Source of the DNA: Pohlia nutans | Taxonomy: Eukaryota > Streptophyta > Bryopsida > Bryales > Mniaceae | Assembly: GCA_022496805.1 (NCBI GenBank) | Contig: CM040091.1 | Coordinates: 14,808,336-14,872,335 of the forward strand | DNA: 64,000 bases | Direction of reading: 5' to 3' | Position numbers and translations under genes: made by a program | Shown: piece after piece, positions 38,719 through 51,667 of the stretch | How positions within the stretch are numbered: the stretch's first letter is position 1 | Layout: each line of letters starts with the position of its first letter | The notes under the pieces: model-generated | The model's database searches: none | What the model was told of the DNA's origin: nothing | Seen by the model: only the letters and a program-made list of their open reading frames with translations

Positions 38719-39104
38719 ATTAGAGAAGGTCATTTTTACAAGATTCAAATGCATTGTATGATTGTATCTAAGTAAACAAACATTACAGTGGATTTTTTCC
38801 CCTTGATTGTAGCAAATGAGAAATTTTATTCCATTTGCTTTCAACATTTGACCAAAATTTATCAAAATCAAATATTTCAAAATCTAAAGACCTAAAAACT
38901 CTTTAAGTGCATTTTGGATTTAGTCTAAAGTTTGTATATTATTTGCTAAGTATAAAATTTTCTATTACTAGACTTATTTAAGTAATTGTGATTATTGAAT
39001 AAGTAGTTTAAGGTTGATAGCATAATTCAAATGGATATGCTCTTGAATGCAAAATCTTAAGTACCATATAGACGTTTTTTATTGAAAATTTATAGCACAA
39101 TTGT
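38719..39104. other. Intergenic, nothing recognised
   Basis: AT-rich sequence between the BTPC 3' end and a TTAA element. Confidence 0.5.
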
Positions 39105-40523
39105 TTAACCCCTAAAGGTCCAACTATGCAAAAAATGCATGATGTATAGAATTGAACGTCGCCTTCTCATCCGTTATGCACTTTTAGTGTGGATTTTTTA
39201 TTGTAGATTTTATGAGAAATTAGCTTCATGCATGTGTCAACCAATTAGAAAGGGGGTAATTTGTGAAATTTTTAAGCCACATTTTATGTTGCAGTGATTC
39301 ATCCAAAACTTTTAAGATTTCAGTGTAAAACTGCTCTTGATAAAATCAACTCATAAAATTAAACAATCAAAAAATCTCCAAAAATCACTACACTTAGAGT
39401 ATTACATTTCAACATATGACAACAAGTTTCATCGGTTCCCAAATTGTCAGCATCTTATGGAAAATCAAATTACAAAAGAATTTTGAATTTTTAGTTTCAA
39501 AATTTCAAATAAAATAAAAATTGGAGATAGCAGTTGTAGATCTAACCAAATAAATAGAATCTAAAATTCATAATGGGCTTTGCAAGCTATGATCTACCAA
39601 AGAGGAGAGTGCAGCTAGTGTAGCTAAAACCCGTGCAACTCATGGGATTGCTATTAGTGTAGCAATGTGCACATGTTGACCTCGAATTAGATAAGAAATT
39701 CCACAATTCAAAATAGGGTTTTTACTAATATTTCCTCTTTGAAGATTGTCATGTTTATTTTGAGACTCTAGGCTGTACTCAGTGGCCTCTTTTTTTGTAC
39801 ATCACGAGCAATTAGAGCCTTTTTTACATAACCTCCATAACTAGGTATTATGAAAAAATTATTTCATATTTCACTTCTAAAATTGGACCATTATTTTGTT
39901 CCCAAAAACAATTCCAAAAAATTGTTTTTAACAACACTAAAAATTTGAAAAACAAAAGCATCATGAAACAACTAATTTTCCCTCCCAGGCCACTTGTGGC
40001 TGGGATTTTGTTCTGTGTCTCTCTGCAATGGAATTTTCTTTCATTTGTGCCAAAAAAAGAAAGAAAAAAAGAAACAACTAATTAAAAATAATTAAGGGTA
40101 ATAATTAAATAAAATAAAAGTGTTAGTTTTATACACACTTGTCGTATGTTGCTAAAAGTTTGTGAAATTAAAATTTGACCCCCTTCTTGTACTTCCCATA
40201 TCATAGACATGCATCTTTTTAAAGTGTTATTGATTAATTTAGAGCCAGATAACCAATATTGGAAAAATTCATTGTTGTAGACACTTTAATATTTTAATTC
40301 TTCAAACAATGGATTTTGTTGTACAAAAGATTCCATGTCAATATTTATTAGTGATTTTTCAAAGATTGAAAAAAATAGTGTACCGTAGCTTGCAAATATT
40401 CCTAATGTACAACTTTTATTCATATACTGGTATCAAGTTTAAAATATCCCTCTTAGTTGCATTTTATAAGATATCTTTGAAATTCTCCAAATCAAGAGAG
40501 GGGTGAGGACGTTTAGGAGTTAA
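39105..40523. mobile_element. TTAA-flanked element, family B copy 2, split by a nested insertion
   Basis: TTAA at 39105-39108 then CCCCTAAAGGTCC. The right end is GAGGACGTTTAGGAG then TTAA at 40520-40523. The left 470 bp and right 120 bp align with family B copy 1 (23701-24291). The alignment is interrupted exactly at 39576-40402 by the nested element. Confidence 0.85.
39576..40402. mobile_element. Nested 827 bp insertion with TAATG direct repeats
   Basis: The insertion is defined by comparison with the uninterrupted copy at 23701. TAATG occurs at 39571-39575 and again at 40403-40407. The ends share TTTGCAAGCTA (left) and TAGCTTGCAAA (right) as inverted repeats. The superfamily is uncertain, since a 5 bp duplication with these ends is not diagnostic. 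No transposase frame is visible. Confidence 0.75.
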
Positions 40524-41189
40524 GTTATAATTTGAAAGGTTTGTTGGTGAAATTCATTTTCTCACAAATCTTGTCTATACGTTTTGATTCATCAAGATAT
40601 GCTCAAATGTTGTAATTTTATTGAGAAGATCGAGATCTACTTAACAGCCACTGCATTCGACATGCTTGTGTTTTACGAAGATATCACCACTTAATTTGTG
40701 CAATTGTGAGTAGTTTCATTTTGATTAATAGTGCCCCTAAATAGTCATGTAGAGAGTCAAGATTTAAGTCATACCCCTAAATAGCATCATCTATTCATCA
40801 TCTATTCAATAGCTAAGATCACCTATTCATATCATTTTAAGTGCAATTGATGTACTCTACTAATAGAAGAATTTGTAATGTTGTTTGTTCTAGTGAAGAG
40901 CAAATATACAAGAAGCATTTGGAATAGAGTTTTGTAATGTTGAACAAAAAAAATTGAATCTATTGAACCAAACAGGTGTGTCAAGTTTGAAATTTTTTAT
41001 TTTTGAATTTCAAATAATTTCTATTGTAGAAGGCTTCTACTGCTCTTTTTACAACTAGAATTTTGTAAGGAGAATAATGGCTAAAGACTTTGAGGCATAG
41101 ATGAGGGACAAACGTACCGGTAGAGGCTCTATTAGGATACTTGAAGCCAATGCTCAGTCTTTTGTGAATCCACAATGTTGAATGTGCAA
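40524..41189. other. Intergenic / 3' flank of the UBE2O-like gene
   Basis: Presumably includes the 3' UTR of the minus-strand gene that ends at 41190. No clear AATAAA was seen on the minus strand close to the stop. The open frame at 40981-41193 is in this untranslated region. Confidence 0.4.
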
Positions 41190-44100
41190 TCATGTGTTTG
41201 CAACAACACTAGAAAATGATGGACAATTGGATTGGTTATCAAGCTCAGCAAATGCAGCTGTAAGTTTTACCAAGAGCTTATCCAGCATGATTCTAAATCC
41301 CATTGTGCTATTTTGTAGCATTCCAAGAGTCTCAACTTTTGATTGTAAGTTATCTTCCACAGATCCTACCTGCATAATTGTTACTAAACATTTATTACAA
41401 TATTTTGATGAGGAATTATAATGCTTTGACATTTACACTACAAAAAACCATGAGCCATTTTGGCGTAGTTCCTAGTTCACAAGAATATGTTAAAAATAGG
41501 ATTTTTGTTGACTTTTAGTTTTGGAAAAAGCAACATTGTAATCATAATGCTAGTCCAAAGTCCATTATGAATAAAGATTGTGTAGAGGGTAGTTTTCTTA
41601 TCCATGCGTGAAGGAATTAGGTAGCAAGATCTACCCTTGGTACGTCCCTTCAGAGGTAAATTTTATGACTGAGACCATAATTAGTATCCAATAATCAATA
41701 CTCCAATAGTTAATAATCAATCTCGTAACCAATTAGTCGTAACTTCCCAAAAATAAGTAATAACAATTATTTAGAAATAGGATGTGTTATATCTATGTCT
41801 TTTAGTAGTCACTCTTTTAGTCTTTTAGATTGGAGTTTAGACAAGATTGTAAATAATGATTATAGCATGACAAATATAATAATAGAATCAGTTATAAGTA
41901 GGAAGCATACAAATTATCTTACCAAAGCACCATTCATGTATGTTGCGCATGTCTTTAGTAGGATTGGTCCTCTTTGACGAAAGTGATGTTGAACTATAAG
42001 TTCAAAATGCTGCATTCAAAGCATGTAAATAAAAACGTGAAGATAGGAAAACCTCCTTTGAATAAAATTAAAAAATCATTTAGATAGACATTTCAGGAGA
42101 AAAAAAACTTCAAATGTGCTCTAAATGAAGGTATTTAACTCTATTCACCTTCAGATTGAGCTTGCTTTAAATTAGATTTTTTATCACTCCGATTGAAAAA
42201 GAGTCTTAATCTATGTTGCATATTTTAGTTTCTAAAATCATGATTGTAAGGGATTGTTCACCTGTAGTGGCCGATGGAGTAGGTGCAATATAGACTTGCA
42301 TGATAATAAAAAAGCATTTTCATTGTACAAAATCGAATTTTTTTCTCCCTCTGGAAGGCCCATCTGTTTTTCGTACCCAGCTTCATTAAAATATGGAGCA
42401 GCATTAAGCACCAATCCTTGAATTGAGATTAAAATTTGTAGTATACTTGAATTGGAACCATTCCAAACTTCAGTTCCCTTCCCTGCCCATGTGTTGAGAA
42501 GGCTAAGACATACGTTACCGTTTTCATACAAATTTGGATTTAATCGTAGTCCTCTAGAGTGATAATATGCCACCTACAAGGATTTTAAGAAAATTAGTCT
42601 CTAAAATACTCTATTGCAATTTAAACTTACATATCTATTATAATACTGATGGAAGTAATGGCCTAATAACCAAAATGAAATTTAAAAAGTTATTCTATTA
42701 TAAAGCTACAAGTTAAATGAATAAAATTAGTTTGATATTTTGACAATAACTTAGGGAAGTCACTCTCAAAGTTTAATAAATCATGTGAGAAAAAATATAG
42801 GGTACTTTTAATTTGTTGGAGAAAAAAAATTATACAAATTTTGAATATAATATAGCCTTAATGAAATGGCCCATACAATATTATATCTAAAGTAGGATAA
42901 GTGAAAAGTACAAGAAGTATATATATTTTTTATTAATAAGTAGGGTCTAGGATATATGGAGGAATGAAGAATTTATGCGAGATCTAATAAAAATTCTTCG
43001 ATTGAATGAAAAATTGCCTTAGTGGACTAATAATCATTGAAGTTTGCCATTGGTTGTAGATGAATCATAAATGAAGCCTGTTGAATTATTTGGCTTCAAG
43101 AGGGTATTCTCCTCATGAGGAATCAGAACATCAAGTGACTAATGAGGTTCATGAGGCTATGGCGGGTGGTGGTGTCGCGGACTTTCTCTCCACAAGACAC
43201 GTTTTTATTATTTTTTTTTTGTTACGGATTAAAAACAATTCATACCAAGATTCCAAGATTTGGAGAAATGGCACAATTCATAAACAAAATAGGATCTTTA
43301 AAATAAGTCAATGGTGGAAATTATATTTTCCTATAAGGTCTTGAAAAATACCCCAAAATATCATTTTATCTATAAGTAGGGTGCAAGTAATTTAAGTAAT
43401 TTAGATAAATAGCCCACCTCTAATTAATCCATGACTGCACGTGGTTTACAAACGTATATAGTATGTGACCTTTTTGAGGGCAATAAAGGATTTGATATTT
43501 AATTAACTTACTGGAGGGACAAGAGGAAATTCTTGGGGTAGATGAAAATCAAATATAAATACACCATCATGATATGGAGTGCCTTGTACACCGAGAATGG
43601 CAGCTCGAAGTAAATCCATACGATCTTCATACACTCTAACATAAATTGAATCTGTAAAAGAATTAAAACATTAAAAAAATTAGTTACCTTTATAAAATTA
43701 CTAGTCAATTGTTAAAAATTGTATTCTATAATGAAAATTATAAGTTTAAAATAATGATTAAGCATTTAAATATTAAGCATTTAAATACATTGTAGTCTGA
43801 AGTAAAAAATACAAATTTATTCTTACTTGGAAGGTTCTTTTCAAGAATTTTCCACTCAGCTTGTATCTTCTTTATCCATTTTCTTTGCGGATTTGGCTGA
43901 TGCACATATACGACTATTTTTTATTCATTGATAATTTTGAGGAATTTTAAGTTTATCGTGTCCCTACAAAATAATGCAATTATAGGATGTTTGACTAATT
44001 TGCATCTAAAAAACTAAGAAAATCTATAAAAATTCAAAATCTAAAGTGTGCATTATAAAAATTTGTTATTTTAATTTGTTTATGATATAGTGATACTAAC

Positions 44101-47100
44101 CAACAATATGAATTCTATATCTTTTACTTTATAGACCATATTAAATTATTAATAGTCATACACAATCATGAAGTTATTTTTTAATTGTTGTTGATCTTAC
44201 ATATTCAAGATCTACAAAATGATGGTCTGCAGCCCCATAGACAGAATCAAATTGAGGTTTTTCTTGTATCTCTTCATAAAGTTTTTTTTGGTTTCTTGAA
44301 TTTTCTATATTGCAAATGTCATCTTGTTCATTATTAGGATGAAAAAGAGAGTGTAAGCCCATTACTTGTGCATCAATGTTTGATTGATTTGATGGCGATT
44401 TCAACAAATGTGAAGTGTTGTAGTCGACATCTTTTGAAGGGCATTTAGATTCAATACTACATTTAGAACACATGTATTTTTTATAATCTACATTTGAGCT
44501 TGAGATTGTGGTATTTGAATCTTGTTCAACATTTTTATAAATAAAAGAAGAATCGTTGGGTCTTCTTGGATTGCGATAGGATTCAAGTATGTCATCTATA
44601 CTAGAACAAAAAAGTGCACTTTGGTTGCAAATCAAGTTGCTTGACTGTAGTTTCAAATTGCGTAAAATGTTTGCCATTTGTGATACAAGTTTCTTACATG
44701 CCACTGCTATTGGACGTCTATATTGGCGAGGGCTACAAATTGCTAAACTAGCATGATCTTGAATTGTTGTTGCTTTTTCTAGTAATTTCTTTTGTATTGG
44801 TCTTTCATTGCACTTTTCTCTTTTTGTACAATTATCATCTTCAATAGTAACTATTTGAGGAATTGTTGAAGATTGATCTAGTACTAGTGTTAATGATATT
44901 TGGCCTGGTTCTTCCTGAAGCACATATTTAGAATTATCTTATATATGAAAATATACAAAAGCAACTTTTTATTTCACATTATTGTTTCACATTTTACAAA
45001 AAGATGAATATATGATTACAATTTTCATATGATTGTTTTTATGTATATGTATTAAAGTTTCTTTTATTCTATAAGAAATTAAAACTCAGTATACAAGTAC
45101 ATCATTTAAAAAAAATGTTTATAATACAACTGTACCCCAACATCTTCATTGAATTCCATTGAAGCCCAAGTCAAATCATTGCTATCATATAAGATTTGGT
45201 ACTCATTTTCTTCTAATTCTACTTCTTCGTCTTCGTTGCTCACCACAAAAATATCTGTAGGACCTACCTGTTGAAATATAAATAGTTCATATTATGCAAT
45301 GTATGATAGGTCACAAAATAAAAATTATCTCCTAGTCCAAAAGATAGACAGATAGAAACTACGGTCATCTTTTGAGGACGGCATGAAAAAAGTGTTTATT
45401 TATAATGTCAGTGACTAGTGCCTACCAAACAAAGGTCCATTGGAACAAAACTACTCTCCCCTATCGGGAATAGAAACCACGTTCAAAACTTTGTAGTAAA
45501 TAACATGAAGCAAAAAAATCATGTTAGAAATTAAAAAATCTATAAAAACTAAGAGATAGAATACCTTAGATATATTTCCATCTGCCCAAAGTACTGAGAT
45601 TTCTCCATCTTGCAACTCAATTACATTTCCAACCCATGATAAGTCTATTATGCGATAATCATTATTTCTAGACTTTTTTTCTCGACATCGTCTACGAGCT
45701 AGACATTTCTCTTTTTGAGGCACTTCAATGTCTTCATTATTTGCAACCGCATGTTGTTCATCATTTATAATTTCTTCTTCAATGTATATATCATCATCTT
45801 GCACAACTTCAAATTTGTGCTCCAAACAAGAATTTATGCCTACAAATAAATAGCAATTAATGTCTCCTTATATATAAATACACAAAACTTAAAATCTAAT
45901 AATTTTTTTAGAATCTTTTGTCTAAGTACGATGTAGAGAGTTTACCAAGTTTATTTGATTCCACCTTTGGTTGCTCCATTGTCAATCGTACCACGACATC
46001 GCCAAGACGATAGTTAAAATGTGGATGTTCAACTACCTCATAAACACTCACATTTTCCTCTTGAAAAGAATTTTTTTGAGGATTATTGAGCTTTTCAACT
46101 TGTTGCAACCATCGAACTATAGCTGTTCTTTGTGTTGCATCAACACTCTTTATAATGCCTACACAAGACCAAATATCCTTTGTATATAAAAACCAATGAA
46201 ATCTCACAATAAATATACTACTTTTCTTTTGTAGTAAGGAAAATTGAAAATATATTTAGGCATTGTAAGCAATTATTTGCATTTCTATTGAATTGTAATA
46301 TGCTTCAATTGGCAACTTTAGAATTGGGCAAATTCATAATACACTCATCCTACTTTTTAAGCCTTGGTGCACTACTTTGGATTTTCATTAAATTGTGAAT
46401 GATTATATACATTTAAATTTGGCATAGAAAAAATTAGAAAATCTTTAGTAATGTTAAGATTTTGTTATCATCACCAACATAGGCTTGAATTGGTGATTTT
46501 CTCCTTACAAATGAATTATTTAACCTAAAACACATACATGGCCCTATACAAAACTAGCACACATTTCGTTAAAACTCGACTACCAGATTGAAAAAGTGAT
46601 AGGGAGTGCTACACTGCTACCCTTCACAATAGAGATAGGTCTCCAATTTTTCTATAACACTCTTATTCCACAAATTAGAGCAGTGCAGAAAAATTGAAGA
46701 CCTATCTCTATTGCAAAGGGGAGCACTCCTCATCTCTTTTTCGATCTGGTAGTCCAATTTTAACGAAATGTGGTTCAATTTTAACAAAATGTGTGTTAAC
46801 TACGTCTCCAATTTTTTTTTTTAAATTGATGAAATTTGAAGCTAATTTCTTTTTATAATCAAATATGTGAAAAGTAACAACCTCAATTTTTTTAGTTTAA
46901 TTTAATATTTTTAATATTTTAACGCAATATAACTAATTATTAATTAGTATATATATTAGTTAGCATATATTGATTAATATATCTAGTACAGACTAATTGA
47001 TAAAAATTTAGCAGAATTTGTTTTTTGAACATGCTTAAAAACAAAGTTTTTAGATAATTAAGATTAAAAAAACTTGAATATAGAATTGAACACCAACATT

Positions 47101-49910
47101 TTTTAGCCACAAATTAGTTGAATTGGTGTAGAAAACTGCTCGGGGGGTGCACTCTACATTATGTTTGAGAATCACGTGCATTCATGACCCCTTCTAAAAA
47201 CCCCCTGTATACAAGAGGTTGTATGTCTAAAATACCTTTGTATACAGATGTATTCCGTTTTAAATATACGTTTAGTGTAAGTATACGTGAATATTTTTAG
47301 CTCTAAATTTGTTTATTGTATGTATACGTAATACGGTAGTGTTCAAATTAATACCCCTTCTGTGCACTCACGTATACTCGTACATGTTTAGTATAGTGCA
47401 CCCCCCGAGGAAAAATGGAGGTTTTGAAATTCAAAATCTTCAAGGTAATATTTTTTGAAAAATTAAAAATTTATTATATAGTTGGTATGTAAATGATTTT
47501 AAAATTTTCTCCATTTTTTTTCATTATTTCAATAGTACTTAATTTTAAAATCAATTCAAAAATTAATGTATGTAAGAAAGTGCAGTGAGTGCACAAAGTG
47601 CAATAAGATGCATTGAAAATTTACATGTGTATGTAGAAAAGGATGACCAAAATGTGCATTTGCCCACTCAAACTATTTTTTGTGGCATTGTGTTAAAAAT
47701 CAAGCAACGTAACAATTCAATGTAACGTCATATTTGTGGTCATGTTTTAAGAAATTACTACATTACTAGTGCTTGATTTATCAATCTATATTAAATAATT
47801 TGTGGAACAAGTATAAAATAAAGTCTAAGGTGTATACCTACACGTTGCTCCAATTGGTCAATTTCTTCACCATCCAAGCCTCGATTCAACACATATTGCT
47901 CAGGCCAAAATTCATGATCACCAATATACTCAATTGGTATGAGTGAGGAAGCTTCTATCCCACATGATTTGGTTCCATCTTGCCACAAAACATCCACTTT
48001 TGTCTTAGTTTTTACTACCAATGCAGCATCTTCTATTCCACCAATCTTTTTTATAGCTGCTCTGCGTTCTCTCTTTGCAACTCTTTTTTGTTGCTTGTTT
48101 TGATTTTGCTTATGCACGTCTAAAGTATTTAGAATCATATTAGTATCAAGAGAAGACGATGACGTGGTGTCTGATTCTTGATTTTCATCAAAATCCACAG
48201 GACTACTATGACGTGCAGATTTGTGGTCAAATAATTGTTGATTCAACAAGTTTGTTTCATTGTCATTAATCAAAGTGTGTTCTTTTGCATCAAATCCTGG
48301 TGGCAAGAGTAGCCAATCACCTAGCTGCCAATTAGTGTGTGATATATACATGAGTGGCACAAGTGAAGAAGGTTTTTGTAGCATTGCAGGTGCAACAGAA
48401 GGCTGCATACCTGCAAATATATATAACTTATTTTTTTAATAATGAGAATTATACAATAGTAACCATAGTGAGAATGTGAAATGAAAAAAAAATTAGAAGT
48501 ACTAAAAACAAGCAAGAGAGACAAAAATCATATAAGATAGCAAAGAAAATTATGTGCTAATCAATCTAATTTTTTTTAAATGCTTATTTTAATTCTTTAA
48601 ATGCTTGTCATTTTTCAAAATGATTTACAAATCAATTGGTTGATATATTAAAGAAGTGTTTTGTGTAAAATTGCATTGATGTAATTATGAATAAAATTTA
48701 ATACCATTTTCAGATAAATCTTATTAAATGAAAATATTTTGTCAACATACCCGATAATGTAAGTGCTGAAGTTATCCACAATACGAGAATTGATCCAACC
48801 TCAACACTACTAACTATTCCTTCTGTTCGGGTTGCCTTCCATGCACCTTTTAGCCACTTTGCCGATTTAAAAACCCCAGGAGTAGCACCTCTTACTTTTT
48901 GGCCAGGATAATAAGGAGAATTTCTATCATCCATAAAAACACTTTGCATGGGGACTAAATGTTCAGTATCAGCACGGAAAATTTTACATTTAGCTCCTCC
49001 ATCAAACATTACAGTCACATTATCTATAACTTCTTCAACACGTCCAAGCCAATTATTATGAATTACATAATCCCCTGGCATATATGAACGTATCTATAGA
49101 AGAAATAGATATCATAAAAATAATTATATATCGGCTTTTTAGCATTAAAACAATAGAACATAAACTACTTTTTAATATGTATTAAAATAAAAAATTATTG
49201 CAAATTATTAGAAATAGTTCACAATATCATTCTCATCTTAGTTTTATATACAAGTAAAAAATCATTAGAAATAACATAGAAACATCATGTTGAATGTATC
49301 AATACACAAAATAACTTGAAAATTGTACTATCTTGTTCACATTCAAAGTGACATTTCCATATTCATCTCGAATAGAACTATTGACTAGTAATAAGATTCT
49401 TTTATATAAATTGGTAAAAAAAAATTGTGAAATTTGTAACCTAATTAATACGTGGGTATGTTTTTTGTTGTATATTTAATTTGAAATTTTATAACTCACA
49501 TGTCGAAGCCTACGACTATCAATTCCTTTCACAGTTTCTCCATTGATAAGCTCTAAATCCACAAACATACTAATCTCCATTACAATGCCTATTTGGCCAA
49601 TAGGATGTGCAACAAGAGCTACAACATCTCCAAGTACAAATGATCGATCAAGCAAATGGAGGTTAGTGATGTCTTCATTTAATTCTTGAGACTTCAACCA
49701 CAACACTCTAGCAAATCCAAGTGGAATATCATTTTTTTTATTGTCTTCATCTTCAGTTGTAATTTCCAAATTTGGATTAGATGTCGAGTCACTAGGTAAT
49801 CTAGAAACTATTCCAATTTGTTGTGGTTTTGAAATTAATTGAACCAAATCTTCTCTAATAAATTTAATTTCAGGTAGTGGCTGATCAACACATTCTACTA
49901 ACATTTTCAT
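41190..49910 (-). CDS. PHO2/UBC24-like E2 (UBE2O-type) ubiquitin-conjugating enzyme
   Basis: Twelve exons in coding order: 49910-49500, 49093-48751, 48410-47838, 46158-45946, 45839-45565, 45267-45136, 44914-44201, 43896-43827, 43651-43512, 42573-42262, 42009-41923 and 41369-41190. All borders are GT-AG and all phases agree, giving 1149 aa. The N-terminal half contains the repeated SH3-like blocks of the family (DVVALVAHPIGQIGIV, DYVIHNNWLGRVEEV, WQLGDWLLLP, VGIIKSVDATQRTAIVRW). The C-terminal UBC domain starts near residue 888 (PNPQRKWIKKIQAEW). It carries LNPNLYENGNVCLSLLNTW with catalytic C979; the usual HPN appears as NPN, as in Arabidopsis PHO2. Arabidopsis PHO2 turns over phosphate transporters and PHO1 at endomembranes. 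The product is longer than PHO2 (about 900 aa) and nearer UBC23. No miR399-like sites were seen upstream of 49910. The ATG follows an in-frame TGA, but an additional 5' exon remains possible. Confidence 0.93.
46558..46797. mobile_element. Inverted-repeat MITE in intron 3 of the UBE2O-like gene
   Basis: Left arm: ACACATTTCGTTAAAACTCG, then ACTACCAGATTGAAAAAGTG. Right arm: CTTTTTCGATCTGGTAGTCC, then AATTTTAACGAAATGTG. The inverted arms reach about 55 bp and also include AGGAGTGCTCCC/GGGAGTGCT and ATAGAGATAGGTCT/AGACCTATCTCTAT. The outer right boundary is blurred by a repeated AATTTTAACAAAATGTGTG. Confidence 0.8.
47139..47409. mobile_element. MITE with CTCGGGGGGTGCACT termini in the same intron
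   Basis: CTCGGGGGGTGCACT at 47139-47153 is the exact inverse of AGTGCACCCCCCGAG ending at 47409. Inner sub-terminal segments (ACATTATGT; repeated GTATACGT motifs) also show dyad structure. GAAAA occurs on both sides close to the ends, but no clean target duplication can be fixed. The GC-rich ends contrast with the AT-rich intron. Confidence 0.8.
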
Positions 49911-50084
49911 GATTCACAATTCAAACATTAATATTAATTTTGTTTTTAAAATAATAATATCTTTATGTATGTTTCATATTATTTTCAATTCAAGGCCATT
50001 GCAAACCCTAAGAACTCTGTCATGTAGAAGCTTTCTTAACATACATCTTTATTTATGAAGTTTCTAATGTAAAATTATATTTAA

Positions 50085-50282
50085 TTAACTCAAATCAATA
50101 AGTTCTTTCATAGGGTGACGTCTCCGAAGACCTACACTTTGCCCCTCATTGTGAATTTTTTCTTTAGACCTTTTCTTGCACTCCTCCTTTTCAATTTTGT
50201 TCAAAGCATGCGCAATGTCCTTCAATGAGGGACCACTAGAAAGGTTAGGTTTGATTGACAACATATTTTCTAAATCTACTAG
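50085..50282 (-). CDS. Probable terminal exon of an unidentified gene (66 codons incl. stop)
   Basis: After an acceptor-like GTTTTAG on the minus strand, a frame runs to TAA at 50085: LVDLENMLSIKPNLSSGPSL, then KDIAHALNKIEKEECKKRSK and a basic tail ending MKELIDLS. The composition is protein-like (amphipathic, Lys/Glu-rich) and better than surrounding chance frames. An in-frame ATG sits at 50264. I do not recognise the family, and no upstream partner exons were found in 50283-52300. It may be a gene relic. It ends in a stop, so it is not a 5' exon of the UBE2O-like gene. Confidence 0.4.
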   Translation of the reverse strand, partial: LVDLENMLSIKPNLSSGPSLKDIAHALNKIEKEECKKRSKEKIHNEGQSVGLRRRHPMKELIDLS

Positions 50283-51579
50283 CTAAAACTCTTTCATCCT
50301 AAACATCCATTCTACGTTTGTAGAATTATAAGTTGGATTTTTTTTCTTAAATCATCTAGAAATGATAATTGAATTTAAATGATTATTTTGAAAGATTTAT
50401 ATCTTGTCTCCTTGTTTTTCATCATCCTATGGTTTAAAATGTGTCCAGTTTGTTATGGTTTTTCTGTATACAGTAGTATGAAATAATTATTTCAATTTAT
50501 ACTGTTAAAGAATTGAAAGAAATTGGTTTTCAAGCAATTGACTAGCTTTATAAGTGTAAGAATCTAGTCACTTTAGTTAAACAAACTAAAAATATTGACA
50601 TCATACTTTTTAATGCTTCATGATTTAGCAAGCTAAATGTTTTGAAAAGAATTAGAGTGTAATGAATAATTGAGACTTCATGTATCAGATCAAAAATTTA
50701 AAATAAAAGGTAATTCAAGCAATTTAATTGAAAAAAAACATGGCTTGGATACAAAATGAAAACAAAAGCAAATTTTCAAATTCTATCATATGTAACTTTA
50801 AAATTTTACGCATTTTTGTGATTCTTTTCTTAGATAGATTAGTTTCTATACAAGTTACAAAGATCTTTGTTTTTTTAATTTGATTCTTTTTGTATTAATC
50901 AAATTTTTGCAATGTTTTTGAAAAAAAAATAAAGAAATTTTTAATATGAAAAATTACATTAAAAATGTATATATAATAATTTATAATTTATATAGAGTGC
51001 ATGATTACCTAAAATTCAAATATGGCCAATGGTAGCATTTTACAATCCTACCTCTTTGTTGAAAAGTTTTGTTGACTTGGATGTAAAGATTAAAAACATG
51101 TACATGATTTTAATTTTCTTTTTGAAATCAAAAGACACATGACTCTTCACACCCAAAGAATTCCTATGAGAAAACCATGTCGTTTTATTAAATTTTCAAT
51201 GTTGTTGTATTCTACGTTTCATTTGTCATTTCAATTGTAGATTTATAATGTATTATTGACATGAATACTTTTAAAAATAAATTCACTAATGGCCTTTGGG
51301 ATTACCATCTCAAAGTTTATACATTTGTTAAAACACTAGAGGGAGGCACTCTCCTGTGCAAAAAATGAAATACACACACAAACAATGCATATTTTTATAG
51401 GTTATAAGTAACAAGGATTTTCATAAAATATTCCTATAATGCATAAAATTTCCTAAAATATTTTTAATATTTTTAATATTAAATTGTAATTTTTTACTTT
51501 TAAAAAAATTACATGTTCTACAATTTTCTCACATTGTTTTAAAGATGTTGCAAGTCACTTTGCCGAGTCAAACAATGGC

Positions 51580-51585
<6 letters not shown>
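50283..51585. other. Intergenic, AT-rich, nothing recognised
   Basis: No open frame or repeat of interest seen. Confidence 0.4.
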
Positions 51586-51635
<50 letters not shown>

Positions 51636-51667
51636 CATACATATATATACATATATATATATATATA
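51586..51667. repeat. (AT)n microsatellite with ATAC interruptions
   Basis: Alternating AT for ~40 bp, then AT/AC mixtures up to 51667. Confidence 0.95.

Noticed and set aside
43081..43344. 87-codon plus-strand frame in an intron of the UBE2O-like gene
   Set aside because: Its first ~40 residues look protein-like, but it has no recognisable domain or splice context. It could be a transposon relic, which the sequence alone does not establish.
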